The notes under the pieces are model-generated. The model was not told the origin of the DNA, did no database searches, and saw only the letters and a program-made list of their open reading frames with translations. Made by a program: the position numbers and the translations under genes. Below are positions 10,374 to 18,682 of a DNA stretch of 56,150 nt, in pieces. How positions within the stretch are numbered: position 1 is the first letter of the stretch; each line of letters begins with the position of its first letter. This DNA comes from Streptomyces sp. MBT65 (GTDB taxonomy: Bacteria; Actinomycetota; Actinomycetes; Streptomycetales; Streptomycetaceae): positions 1-56,150 of the forward strand of contig NZ_JAENRY010000015.1 of NCBI RefSeq assembly GCF_016612545.1, written 5' to 3'.

Positions 10374-11596
10374 CGGCCCGACGGGCACGACTGCGCCGTA
10401 CGGCCGCTCTCCTCCTGCTCGCCGCCGCCTTCCAGGCCGGACCCGCACACGCACAACCCCAGATACCGACCCAGGTGAAGGCGGTGGGCAACCCGACCTC
10501 CGTCATCACCTGGGGAGCGAGCGCCGACCGCCTGGGCGACGGCGTGGCCGACCGCGGCTACCGGCTAGTCGTGCACACCAGTGTCGCGGGCAGCGAGCTG
10601 CGGATCCGGCTCTCCAACGCCTTCGGCGACCGGCCGCTGACCTTCGACAGCGTCTACGCGGGCGTCCAGAAGACGGGCGCCGCGCTGGTGCCCGGCTCCA
10701 ACCGGCGGCTGACCTTCGACGGCGAGCGGTCGGTCACGATCCCGGCGGGCGCGGTCGCCTACAGCGACCCGCTCTCCGGCAAGGTGCCCGCCGCGACCAA
10801 CCTGGTGGTCAGCATCCACTCCCCGGACGCGGCGGGCCCGGCGACCGGACACGGTATGGCCATGCAGACGTCGTACGCCACCCAGGGCGACCACACCGGC
10901 GAGGAGGGCGCCGCCGCCTGGACCGACACCACCGGCTCCTGGTACTACCTCGACGCCGTCTCCGTACGGCCGAGCGCGGGCACCGGCGCGGTGGTCACCC
11001 TCGGCGACTCCATCACGGATGGCTGGGCGTCCACCACGGACCAGAACCGGCGCTGGCCCGACTACCTGGCCCGACGGCTCCAGAGCGCCGGCACGTCCGT
11101 CAAGGGTGTGGCCAACGAAGGGATTTCGGGCAACAAGGTCCTCGCCGACGGCGCCGGGCAGAGTGCCCTGAACCGATTGCAGCGCGATGTGCTGTCCCAG
11201 CCCGGTGTCCGCACGGTGTTCCTCTTCGAGGGCGTCAACGACATCAAGTCCCACTCCGGAGTCACCGCCCAGGACCTGATCGCCGGCTACAGGGAGATCA
11301 TCGACCGGGCGCACGCGGCCGGGAAGTGTGTCGTCGGCGCCACCGTCGGCCCGTTCAAGGGCTGGCCCGAATGGGACGCGGCGGGCGAGGCCGTACGCCA
11401 GGAGGTCAACCAATTCATCAGGAGCAGCGGGGAGTTGGACGCCGTCACGGACTTCGACCACATCCTGCGCAGCCCCTACGACCAGGAGAGGATGCTCCCC
11501 TTCCTCGACGGCGGTGACCACATCCACCCCAACGACAAGGGGATGGCGGCCATGGCCGACGCCGTCGACCTCAAGAGCCTCGACTGCGGCAAGTGA
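10370..11596 (+). CDS. Secreted SGNH/GDSL hydrolase
   Basis: 408 residues. The ATG at 10370 overlaps the GH95 stop by 4 nt, and GAAGGA lies at 10355-10360. The signal peptide is MTARRARLRRTAALLLLAAAF with cleavage near AHAQ. An N-terminal beta-rich domain (about 30-200) precedes the SGNH fold: GDS at S214 (VVTLGDSITDGW), a block II glycine (GVANEGISGN), block III GVND and block V D383-H-I-H386. The enzyme is probably an esterase. In this operon an acetyl or other acyl substituent on plant polysaccharide is a reasonable substrate, but that is inference from context. It ends the three-gene set, facing the convergent LAL gene 33 bp away. Confidence 0.92.
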   Translation: MTARRARLRRTAALLLLAAAFQAGPAHAQPQIPTQVKAVGNPTSVITWGASADRLGDGVADRGYRLVVHTSVAGSELRIRLSNAFGDRPLTFDSVYAGVQKTGAALVPGSNRRLTFDGERSVTIPAGAVAYSDPLSGKVPAATNLVVSIHSPDAAGPATGHGMAMQTSYATQGDHTGEEGAAAWTDTTGSWYYLDAVSVRPSAGTGAVVTLGDSITDGWASTTDQNRRWPDYLARRLQSAGTSVKGVANEGISGNKVLADGAGQSALNRLQRDVLSQPGVRTVFLFEGVNDIKSHSGVTAQDLIAGYREIIDRAHAAGKCVVGATVGPFKGWPEWDAAGEAVRQEVNQFIRSSGELDAVTDFDHILRSPYDQERMLPFLDGGDHIHPNDKGMAAMADAVDLKSLDCGK

Positions 11597-11629
11597 GGCT
11601 CAGGGAAAGGGAGTTCAAGGTAGTGAGGG

Positions 11630-14593
11630 TCAGCCGGACGCCGTGGCCTCCGGGGTGATCAGGCCCTGGCGGTAGGCGATCGCCACCGCCTCCGTACGGC
11701 TCGCGGCGCCCAGCTTCGCGAGGATGTTGGAGACGTGGACGCTCGCCGTCTTGCCGGTGATGAACAGCTCCTCGCCGATCTGGCGGTTGCTGCGGCCCAG
11801 CGCGAGCAGCCGCAGCACGTCCTGCTCGCGGGCCGTCAGCGGCGAGGGGCGGTCCCCGGAGTCCGGCGCCGGGTCGCCCAGGCGGCCGCGGCGGATCAGC
11901 GTGTCCAACCGTGCGAGCAGGGGAGTGGCGGCGAGCCGGGCGGCCGTCTCCCGGGCGGCACGGGCCTGGGTGGCCGCCTCCTCGCGGCGGTCGGCCGCCA
12001 ACAGGGCTTCGGCGAAACGGAATTGGCAGCGTGCCCGTTCGTAGACATCGCCGTAGTCGAACGCGGCCACCACCTTCTCCCAGGCCGCCGCGTCCGGTCC
12101 CGTGACCGCCCGGGTCCACTCGGCCTCGGCGCGGGCCAGCCAGGCCTGGCCCTCCGGCCCCTGTGGCCGGCGGCCGTCGCCCTCCTGCGCCACGGCCCGT
12201 GCCAGCTCGACGAGTTCCGTCGCGGTGTCCGTCCAGCGGCGCACCCCCGCCTCGTCGCCGGTCGGCCGCAGTGCGGTGGCCCGGTCGGCGACCGGGGCGA
12301 GGGCGAGGGCGGCGAGCCGGACCGCCAGATCGGGACGCCGACCGGAGTCGTCGGTGAGCGCCGCGACCGTCGTGCGCATCGTCTCGACGGCCGCCTCGGG
12401 ATCGTCGCGCAGGCCGTCGGCGTCGATCAGGACGATTCCCGCCACCATGGACGCCATCCAGTCGAACGGCCCTTCCAGCAGAGCCCGGGCCCGCTCGGCG
12501 GCCCCCAAGTCGCCGCGCGCCAGCGCCACATACAGCGCCGGTCCCATGGTGAAGGCACCGCCGCGCGGCAGCACCTCCGCGTCGCTCGTGGCGGCCTTCT
12601 CGCACTCGTCCCAGCGGCCCAGCGTGTACAGCACCAGCAGCCGGAGATAGCGCATCTCCAGCGGATACGGCGAGGACAGCAGCCCGGCGCGACGGGCCCG
12701 GTCCAGCCCCTCGGTAAGCCAGGGCAGGGACTCCTCCAGGTGCCCGGACTCGAAGCTGCCGATGGCGAGATGGAACAGGGCGCGCATCTCCACGGGCGCG
12801 TGTCCGGCCTTCCGGGCCAGCTCGCGTGCCCGGGCGAGCCGCTCTCGGCCCTCCCGGGTGCGCCGGCCGCCCCCTTCGAGCGTGGCCAGCGAGATCAGCA
12901 GATCGGCCCGGGCGTCGACCAGTTGAAGCTCCTCGGCGATGCCCAGGGCTTGGCGGGCGACCCGCAGCGCGATCTCGTCCTCGCCGACCTGACGGGCCGT
13001 CAGCACATGGGTGGCCGCCGCCCACACCCAGGTCCGCGAGGGCGGCTCGGCGGGGATCATCCCCAGGGCCTCGCTGCTGTAGGCGAACGCGGCCGTGAGG
13101 CTGTCGACGCCCATGAGATTGCCGGCCAGTGTGTACCGCACCCGGGCGGCCAGCTCGGAGTCCGTGTCCTGGCCGATCCCGGCGAGCGCTGACCGGGTGA
13201 GGGAGACCGCGCGGTGCGCGTCCCCGGCGTGGGCCGCCGCCGCCGAGGCGCGCAGGGTGAGGGCCACGCTGTCGGTGCCCTCGCCGGTGGGCAGGGCCGC
13301 CGGGTCGACCGACGACCACAGGTCCAGCACGGTTTCGAGATGCCGTAGCTCCTCGGCGGGTGCGCCGACGCGCTGGGCGTGGTCGGCGGCCTCCAGGGAG
13401 GCGGCCAGCGCCTCGGCGAGGTCATGGCTCTCGCGGTAGTGGTGGGCGCGCTCCGCCGCGCTCTCGGCGGGGTGCCCGCGCCCGGCGAGGAGACGGGCGA
13501 ACGAGCCGTGCAGCCGGGAGCGCTCGCCGGGCAGCAGGTCGGCGTAGACCGCCTCGCGGGCGAGGGCGTGCCGGAAGGAGTACGTGTCGCCGTGCCTGGG
13601 GACCAGGAGCTGGCGCTCGACGGCCTCGCGCAGCGCCGACTCCAGTTCGTCCTCCGGGAGTCGGACTGCGTCCCGCAGCAGGTCGTACTCGACCCGGCGG
13701 CCCGCGACGGCGGCGGTGCGCAGCACCTGCTGGGCGGTGTCGGAGAGTTGCTCGAAACGGATCAGCAGGACGTCGGCGAGACCGCTCGGCACCCCGCCCG
13801 CCTCCAGGTCGGTCGCCGCGAGCAACTCCTCGGCGTAGAAGGCGTTTCCCTCGGCGCGCTCGACGATCCGGCGGACCGTGCCGTCCGGCACCGGACCTGT
13901 ACGCAGCGCGCGCACCAGCCGGGCGACCTCCGCGTCCCCCATGGGCCGCAGCTCCAGGCGCTCCACGGCGGGCAGCCGCACCAGCTCGGCCAGCAGGGGC
14001 CGTAGCGGATGGCGGCGGTGGAGGTCGTCCGCGCGGTACGACGCGAACACCGCGAGGCGGTGGGTGGGCGTGCCGCCCGCCGGGCGCTGGAGGATGCCGC
14101 GGCTGAGCAGGAAGCGGAGCAGGTCGCGGGAGGACTGGTCGGCCCAGTGCAGATCCTCCAGGACCAGGAGGAGGGGCGCGATGTCGGCGAGGTCGGCGAG
14201 CAGTCCGGCGATGCCCTCGAAGAGGCGCAGTCTGCCGCCCGCGTCCCGGGCCGCGTCCGCACCGGCGCCGAGCAGCCGGTCGACCGCCGGATGCGCGGCC
14301 AGCGCGGCGGCGAAACGCTCGTCGGCGGCGAGGACCCCGAGGATCTCGGTGAACGGGAGATAGGGCAGACCGACGTCACCGAGGTCCACACAGTGCCCGG
14401 TGAGGACGGTCGTCCCGGCGCCCGCGGCCCGGCCCGCGATCTCGTCCAGGAGCCGGGTCTTGCCGACGCCCGCGTCCCCGGCGATCAGCACGGCCCCCGC
14501 CGTACCCGCGCGGGCACGGTCCAGCACACCGGCGAGGCGGGCGAGTTCCTCGTCCCGGCCGATGAGCGGCGTTGCTGCTACGGAGTGCGACAC
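11630..14593 (-). CDS. LAL-type LuxR-family transcriptional regulator with AAA ATPase domain
   Basis: About 987 residues from a GTG at 14593, chosen because the conserved region (TPLIGRDEELARL) starts directly after it; a longer form from 14635 is possible. It has Walker A G39-DAGVGKT, Walker B LLLVLEDLHWAD, an NB-ARC/AAA core, a long TPR-like helical middle region and a C-terminal LuxR HTH (SPLTAREQDVLRLLALG, then NRQIGEELFITGKTASVHV). This is the MalT/LAL architecture: ATP and a ligand drive oligomerisation and activation of target promoters. MalT itself senses maltotriose, so control of the convergent carbohydrate operon is possible, but nothing in the sequence proves it. Confidence 0.93.
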   Translation of the reverse strand: MSHSVAATPLIGRDEELARLAGVLDRARAGTAGAVLIAGDAGVGKTRLLDEIAGRAAGAGTTVLTGHCVDLGDVGLPYLPFTEILGVLAADERFAAALAAHPAVDRLLGAGADAARDAGGRLRLFEGIAGLLADLADIAPLLLVLEDLHWADQSSRDLLRFLLSRGILQRPAGGTPTHRLAVFASYRADDLHRRHPLRPLLAELVRLPAVERLELRPMGDAEVARLVRALRTGPVPDGTVRRIVERAEGNAFYAEELLAATDLEAGGVPSGLADVLLIRFEQLSDTAQQVLRTAAVAGRRVEYDLLRDAVRLPEDELESALREAVERQLLVPRHGDTYSFRHALAREAVYADLLPGERSRLHGSFARLLAGRGHPAESAAERAHHYRESHDLAEALAASLEAADHAQRVGAPAEELRHLETVLDLWSSVDPAALPTGEGTDSVALTLRASAAAAHAGDAHRAVSLTRSALAGIGQDTDSELAARVRYTLAGNLMGVDSLTAAFAYSSEALGMIPAEPPSRTWVWAAATHVLTARQVGEDEIALRVARQALGIAEELQLVDARADLLISLATLEGGGRRTREGRERLARARELARKAGHAPVEMRALFHLAIGSFESGHLEESLPWLTEGLDRARRAGLLSSPYPLEMRYLRLLVLYTLGRWDECEKAATSDAEVLPRGGAFTMGPALYVALARGDLGAAERARALLEGPFDWMASMVAGIVLIDADGLRDDPEAAVETMRTTVAALTDDSGRRPDLAVRLAALALAPVADRATALRPTGDEAGVRRWTDTATELVELARAVAQEGDGRRPQGPEGQAWLARAEAEWTRAVTGPDAAAWEKVVAAFDYGDVYERARCQFRFAEALLAADRREEAATQARAARETAARLAATPLLARLDTLIRRGRLGDPAPDSGDRPSPLTAREQDVLRLLALGRSNRQIGEELFITGKTASVHVSNILAKLGAASRTEAVAIAYRQGLITPEATASG

Positions 14594-14634
14594 GTCCCCA
14601 TCCTGGCACGCGCCACCGACAACGCACCTGGCCA

Positions 14635-14660
14635 CCGGGCGGAAGGCAGCTCCCGCCCGG
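14635..14660 (-). terminator. Hairpin after the three-gene redox/phosphorelay operon
   Basis: CCGGGCGG (14635-14642) and CCGCCCGG (14653-14660) form a perfect 8-bp stem with a 10-nt loop. It sits just downstream of the ZnF-UBP gene and upstream of the LAL gene on the same strand, so it may separate the two units. No U-tract. Confidence 0.55.
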
Positions 14661-14669
14661 CGGACCGGT

Positions 14670-15020
14670 TCAGCGCAGGGTCTCGGCCCAGTTCGCCGGC
14701 ACGCGTCCCGCGGGACCCGGCACCGGCTGGTCCTTGGGGTGGCTCACCGGGGCGGTGAGTTCGGGACCGGAGTCGTAGAGCTCGGAGGTGGTGAAGTTCC
14801 AGAACCAGTCCTCGCCCGGCTCGTAGCTCTGGATGAACGGGTGGCCCGTGGACTGGTAGTGGGCCGTGGCGTGCTTGGCGGGGGAGTCGTCGCAACAGCC
14901 GATGTGACCGCACTGCGCGCACCGCCGGAGATGGAACCACCAGCCCTGGGCCGCGTCGCACTCCACGCACCCGGCTCCGCTCGGCGGGACGGCGGGGTCG
15001 ATTCCGGTGATGTCGCTCAT
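14670..15020 (-). CDS. ZnF-UBP (UBP-type zinc finger) protein
   Basis: 116 residues, starting at the ATG at 15020, which overlaps the kinase stop (ATGA). A single zinc finger fills residues about 15-75: GCVECDAAQGWWFHLRRC, AQCGHIGCCDDS, then H-A-T-A-H and TGHPF. This is the Cys/His order of the ZnF-UBP domain that in eukaryotes binds the free diglycine tail of ubiquitin. The C-terminal part is Trp/Pro-rich with no known domain. Streptomyces has no canonical ubiquitin, so the bacterial ligand is unknown; a protein C-terminus is a reasonable guess. It is the last gene of an operon with a histidine kinase and a response-regulator flavoprotein, suggesting a role as partner or adaptor of that pair. 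Confidence 0.92.
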   Translation of the reverse strand: MSDITGIDPAVPPSGAGCVECDAAQGWWFHLRRCAQCGHIGCCDDSPAKHATAHYQSTGHPFIQSYEPGEDWFWNFTTSELYDSGPELTAPVSHPKDQPVPGPAGRVPANWAETLR

Positions 15021-16474
15021 GCGGACTCCTCGGGCGTCTCGTTGTCGGCGGCGGTGAGCGGGAGCAGGACCTGGAAGCGGGTGTCGCCCGGCACCGACTC
15101 CACCTGGAGCGTGCCGTGGTGCTTGTTGACGACGATCCGCCAGGAGATGTCCAGACCGAGCCCCGTGCCCTCGCCCACCGGCTTGGTGGTGAAGAACGGA
15201 TCGAAGATACGGCTCCGGATCTCCTGCGGCACACCGGGCCCCGTGTCCCGGAACTCCACCATGAGCTGATCGCGCACCAGCGCGGTCCGCACCGTCAACG
15301 TGCCTTCCCCGCCCGCGCTGTTCATGGCGGACACCGCGTTGTCGATCAGGTTCGTCCACACCTGGTTCAGCTCCGCCGGATAGGCGGGGATCTTCGGGAG
15401 CGAACGGTCGTACTCCTTGACGACCTTGATGCGGTCGCCGACCTTCCCGCCGAGCATCAGCAGGGTGCTGTCGAGGAGTTCGTGCACATCGGCGACCTGG
15501 AAGGGCGCGCGGTCCAGTTGCGAGTACTGCTTGGCCGCGCCCACGAGGTTGGAGATGCGGGTCGTGGAGTCCTCGATCTCCGTCATCAACAGCTCTGTCT
15601 CGACGGTGTAGTTGAGCCAGCCGATCGCTCCCGGCAGGGTCGCCTCGTCCACGGCCGCGGCGACCTGGTCCAGCCAGTCGACGTCGAGACCGGCCTGCAC
15701 GAACGTCGGCGCGATCTGCCAGGACTCCGTGACACCGTGGTCGTCGAGCCAGTCCGTGAGTTCGTCCTCGCGGTCCGAGGCCTCCAGCGGGCTCAACGTC
15801 TGTGCCTTGGCGACCCGTTCGGCCGTGCGCTCCTGGATGTCGATGAGATTGGCGAGGTCCTCGCGCGAGTACGGACCGGAGGAGATGACGCGCAGCTTGT
15901 GCCGCATCTTCGCCACCCGCTCGCGCAGCGTGGAGGTGGCCCGGACGGCAGCGGCGGCCGGGTTGTTGAGTTCGTGCGTCAACCCGGCCGACAACGAGCC
16001 CAGGGCCAGCAGCCGTTCACGCTGACTGATCGCCAACTGGCTGCTCTTCTGGCCGAAGAAGAGCCCCTCCAGCAGATGGACCGCCATCGGGAACCACTCG
16101 CTCATGATGGCCGCGAACGTCTCGGCGGGCAGCACGAAGAACCGCGTCGGCTCCGTCACCCGCATCGAGTTGAGGTACACCTGCTGCACCCGGTCCCCGA
16201 TGTAGGCCTGCATCGCGCCGGTGTACACCCCGCGTTGCGAGGTGCGCGCGACCTCCACGTCGTCCTCGCCGACGCGGCGCGACAGCACCACGGTGCCCTC
16301 GATCATCACGTAGAAGCAGGTCGCGGGATCGCCCTCGGTGTAGACGGGCCCGGCCTCGAACTGCTCCACCTGCCCGTCGCAGCACAGCCGGCCGAGCTGC
16401 TCCGGCGTCAGCTTCTCGAACAGGAACAGCGTGCCGATCTCCTGCGGGCTGCAGGGCAGCACCTTTCCGCTCAT
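15017..16474 (-). CDS. Soluble histidine kinase with N-terminal cyclic-nucleotide-binding domain
   Basis: 485 residues, ATG at 16474, overlapping its upstream neighbour by 4 nt and the downstream gene by 4 nt. Residues about 5-130 are a cNMP-binding (Crp-like) beta-roll (LFLFEKLTPEQLGRLC; EGDPATCFYVMIEGTVVLSRR). A helical dimerisation region follows with the phospho-acceptor H167 (SAGLTHELNNPAAAA), then an HATPase_c domain with N-box (NQVWTNLIDNAVSAM), G1 (DTGPGV), F-box (FDPFFTT) and G2 (GTGLGL). No membrane segment is present, so it senses a cytosolic signal. Its obvious partner is the response regulator encoded immediately upstream. Whether it binds cAMP, c-di-GMP or something else cannot be told. 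Confidence 0.94.
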   Translation of the reverse strand: MSGKVLPCSPQEIGTLFLFEKLTPEQLGRLCCDGQVEQFEAGPVYTEGDPATCFYVMIEGTVVLSRRVGEDDVEVARTSQRGVYTGAMQAYIGDRVQQVYLNSMRVTEPTRFFVLPAETFAAIMSEWFPMAVHLLEGLFFGQKSSQLAISQRERLLALGSLSAGLTHELNNPAAAAVRATSTLRERVAKMRHKLRVISSGPYSREDLANLIDIQERTAERVAKAQTLSPLEASDREDELTDWLDDHGVTESWQIAPTFVQAGLDVDWLDQVAAAVDEATLPGAIGWLNYTVETELLMTEIEDSTTRISNLVGAAKQYSQLDRAPFQVADVHELLDSTLLMLGGKVGDRIKVVKEYDRSLPKIPAYPAELNQVWTNLIDNAVSAMNSAGGEGTLTVRTALVRDQLMVEFRDTGPGVPQEIRSRIFDPFFTTKPVGEGTGLGLDISWRIVVNKHHGTLQVESVPGDTRFQVLLPLTAADNETPEESA

Positions 16475-18147
16475 GACTGCTCCAGGTAGCGGTGGACGAG
16501 CATCACGGCCATGGCTCCCTCTCCGACGGCGGACGCGACGCGTTTCGCGGACTCGGCGCGCGCGTCGCCCGCCACGAACACGCCGGGAATGTTGGTCTCC
16601 AGGTGGTACGGCGACCGGTCCAACTCCCAGCCCGCGGGCGGCTTTCCGTCCGGAGCGAGGTCGGGCCCGGCCAGGATGAACCCGCGCTCGTCGCGCAGCA
16701 CCGCGCCGTCCAGCCAGTCGGTCAGCGGGGCCGCGCCGATGAACACGAACATCCACTGCGCGTCGACGAGTTCGGTCGTCCCGCTCTCCGTGTCGCGCAG
16801 GGTCAGCTGCTCCAGATGGTCCGAGCCGTGCGCCGCCTCGACGACGGTGCCCGTGCGCACGGAGATGTTCTCCGCGTCGTTGATCTGCTGGATCAGGTAG
16901 TACGACATCGACGCGGCCAGCGAAGGACCGCGCACCAGCAGGGTCACCGACTTGGCGCCCCTGGCCAGGTACATCGCCGCCTGGCCCGCCGAGTTGGCGC
17001 CGCCGACGATGTACACGTCGTGCCCCTGGCAGGAGGCGGCCTCGGTCAGCGCCGAGCCGTAGTAGACCCCGCAGCCGGTCAGATCGGGCGTGCCGGGCGC
17101 CTGGAGCTGCCGGTACGACACACCGGTCGCCAGGATCACGGCGTGCGCGGCGACCGCCGAGCCGTCCGCGAAATGCACCACCCGCGCCGACCCGTTGGCC
17201 TCAAGACCCGTCACCTCACGCGCGGTGAGGATCTCGGCGCCGAACTTCGAGGCCTGCCGCCGCGCCCGCTCGGTGAGTTGGGCCCCGGACACCCCGTCCG
17301 GGAAGCCGAGGTAGTTCTCGATCCGCGAACTCTGCCCGGCCTGCCCACCGGTCGCCGACCGCTCCACGAGGACGGTCCGCAGCCCTTCGGAGGCCCCGTA
17401 CACGGCCGCGCCGAGCCCGGCGGGTCCACCGCCGATGACGACAAGGTCGTAGAACTCGGCCGTGGGCGTGGTCGCGAGCCCCACCTCCGCGGCCAGTTCG
17501 GGTGCCTCCGGCTCGACCAGGACCGTCCCCTCGGCGGTGATGACGAGCGGCAGCCGCTGCCCGTCCTCCCCGGCGGCGGACAGCAGCCGCAGCCCCTCCG
17601 GGGTGTCCGCGGAGTACCAGCGGTACGGCACCTGGTTGCGGGCCAGGAACTCCCGTACGTCCGAGGAGCGCGCCGACCAGCGGTGCCCGACCACCTTCGT
17701 GGCGGGCACGGGCCGGTAGTCGCTGTTCCGCCAGGCCTCCAGGAGGTCGTCCAGGACCGGGTAGAGCTTCTCCTCCGGCGGGTCCCAGGGCTTCAGCAGA
17801 TAGTGGTCGAGGTCCACGACGTTGATCGCGTCGATCGCCGCGTCCGTGTCCGCGTAAGCGGTCAGCAGCACGCGGCGAGCGCCCGGATAGACGTCGAGGG
17901 CCTGTTCCAGGAACTCGATGCCGTTCATCTGCGGCATGCGGTAGTCCGCCAGGATCACGGCGACGAGATCCCCGCGCAGCTTCAGCTCGCGCAGCGCGTC
18001 CAGCGCGGACTCACCGGACTCCGCCCGCACGATCCGGTACGACTCGCCGTAGCGCCGCCGCAGGTCACGGGCGACGGCACGGGAAACTCCCGGATCGTCG
18101 TCCACGGTCATGATGACGGTCCGCGCGGCTTCGGCGGCCTGTGCCAT
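16471..18147 (-). CDS. Response regulator fused to thioredoxin-reductase-like flavoprotein
   Basis: 558 residues; ATG at 18147 with GGGAGA upstream. Residues 1-130 are a receiver domain: acidic pocket D16-D18, phospho-acceptor D68 (VILADYRMPQMNG), Thr in LLTAYA and Lys in LLKPW. Residues about 145-235 look like a glutaredoxin/thioredoxin fold with a probable cis-Pro (RLPLVI), but the active-site position reads WSARS with no cysteine. Residues about 245-550 are a thioredoxin-reductase fold: FAD motif VIGGGPAGLGAA, GGQAGQSSRIENYLGFP, NAD(P) motif IVGGANSAGQAA and the C-terminal FVAGDAR. The CxxC that normally precedes the NAD(P) motif is absent (GSALTEAASC). The output is therefore probably a flavin/NADPH-dependent reaction or sensing step, not classical disulfide reduction. 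Confidence 0.93.
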   Translation of the reverse strand: MAQAAEAARTVIMTVDDDPGVSRAVARDLRRRYGESYRIVRAESGESALDALRELKLRGDLVAVILADYRMPQMNGIEFLEQALDVYPGARRVLLTAYADTDAAIDAINVVDLDHYLLKPWDPPEEKLYPVLDDLLEAWRNSDYRPVPATKVVGHRWSARSSDVREFLARNQVPYRWYSADTPEGLRLLSAAGEDGQRLPLVITAEGTVLVEPEAPELAAEVGLATTPTAEFYDLVVIGGGPAGLGAAVYGASEGLRTVLVERSATGGQAGQSSRIENYLGFPDGVSGAQLTERARRQASKFGAEILTAREVTGLEANGSARVVHFADGSAVAAHAVILATGVSYRQLQAPGTPDLTGCGVYYGSALTEAASCQGHDVYIVGGANSAGQAAMYLARGAKSVTLLVRGPSLAASMSYYLIQQINDAENISVRTGTVVEAAHGSDHLEQLTLRDTESGTTELVDAQWMFVFIGAAPLTDWLDGAVLRDERGFILAGPDLAPDGKPPAGWELDRSPYHLETNIPGVFVAGDARAESAKRVASAVGEGAMAVMLVHRYLEQS

Positions 18148-18267
18148 ACGTCTCCCACCCCGAGTGGTCGGCTTCACGGCACGGCGGCGCCGTTGTCACC
18201 GCGCCGGCTCCCCTCCATCGTATGGTCGATCGCCCCGGTGCGCTCCGCTACGCCCGAGACGGGGGCC

Positions 18268-18621
18268 TCAGGGGCGCGCGGAGCGCAACACGCAGAACTC
18301 GTTCCCCTCCGGATCCGCGAGCACCACCCACGACTGCTCGCCCTGCCCGATGTCCACGGTCCGCGCCCCCAGGGCCAGCAGCCGGATCACCTCTGCCTCC
18401 TGGTCGTCGGGCCGGAAGTCCAGGTGGAGCCGGTTCTTGACCGTCCTGGCCTCGGGCACCGGCACGAACAGCAGCCCGGGCAGGCGTTCCGGCGCCGGGC
18501 GGATCTCGAACTCGTCCGGTGCCTCGCCCACCACCACCCAGCCGAGCACCTCGGCCCACCAGCGCCCCAGCGCGACGGGGTCGGCCGCGTCCACCACTAC
18601 CTGCTCCCACTCCAAGGTCAT
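18268..18621 (-). CDS. VOC (glyoxalase/bleomycin-resistance fold) family protein
   Basis: 117 residues, a typical single-chain VOC length, with paired beta-alpha-beta-beta-beta modules: LEWEQVVVDAADPVALGRWW at the start, HLDFRP in the middle and VLADPEGNEFCVL at the end. Potential metal ligands are the H of HLDF and the E of NEFCVL. The first ligand position is a Gln (EQVVVD), so metal binding is uncertain. No Shine-Dalgarno is visible; TACGGT (18633-18628) ends 6 nt before the ATG, so it may be leaderless. Substrate unknown; many such genes in actinomycetes remain unassigned. Confidence 0.9.
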   Translation of the reverse strand: MTLEWEQVVVDAADPVALGRWWAEVLGWVVVGEAPDEFEIRPAPERLPGLLFVPVPEARTVKNRLHLDFRPDDQEAEVIRLLALGARTVDIGQGEQSWVVLADPEGNEFCVLRSARP

Positions 18622-18627
18622 GCGGGC

Positions 18628-18633
18628 ACCGTA
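18628..18633 (-). promoter_or_regulatory. Candidate -10 box for leaderless VOC transcript
   Basis: TACGGT on the minus strand, separated from the ATG at 18621 by 6 nt, which puts the transcription start at or next to the start codon. No convincing -35 was found. Confidence 0.4.
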
Positions 18634-18682
18634 GTGAAGACTGGGCCCGACGCACGTGACCGCACCACCGGGAGGCCACCGC

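Noticed and set aside
8157..10454. 765-codon minus-strand frame opposite the GH95 gene
   Set aside because: Antisense shadow with no motif; GH95 signatures and ribosome site are on the plus strand.
16471..18147. Ordinary thioredoxin reductase (TrxB)
   Set aside because: FAD and NAD(P) motifs are present, but the CxxC is absent and a receiver plus cysteine-less Trx-fold precede it.
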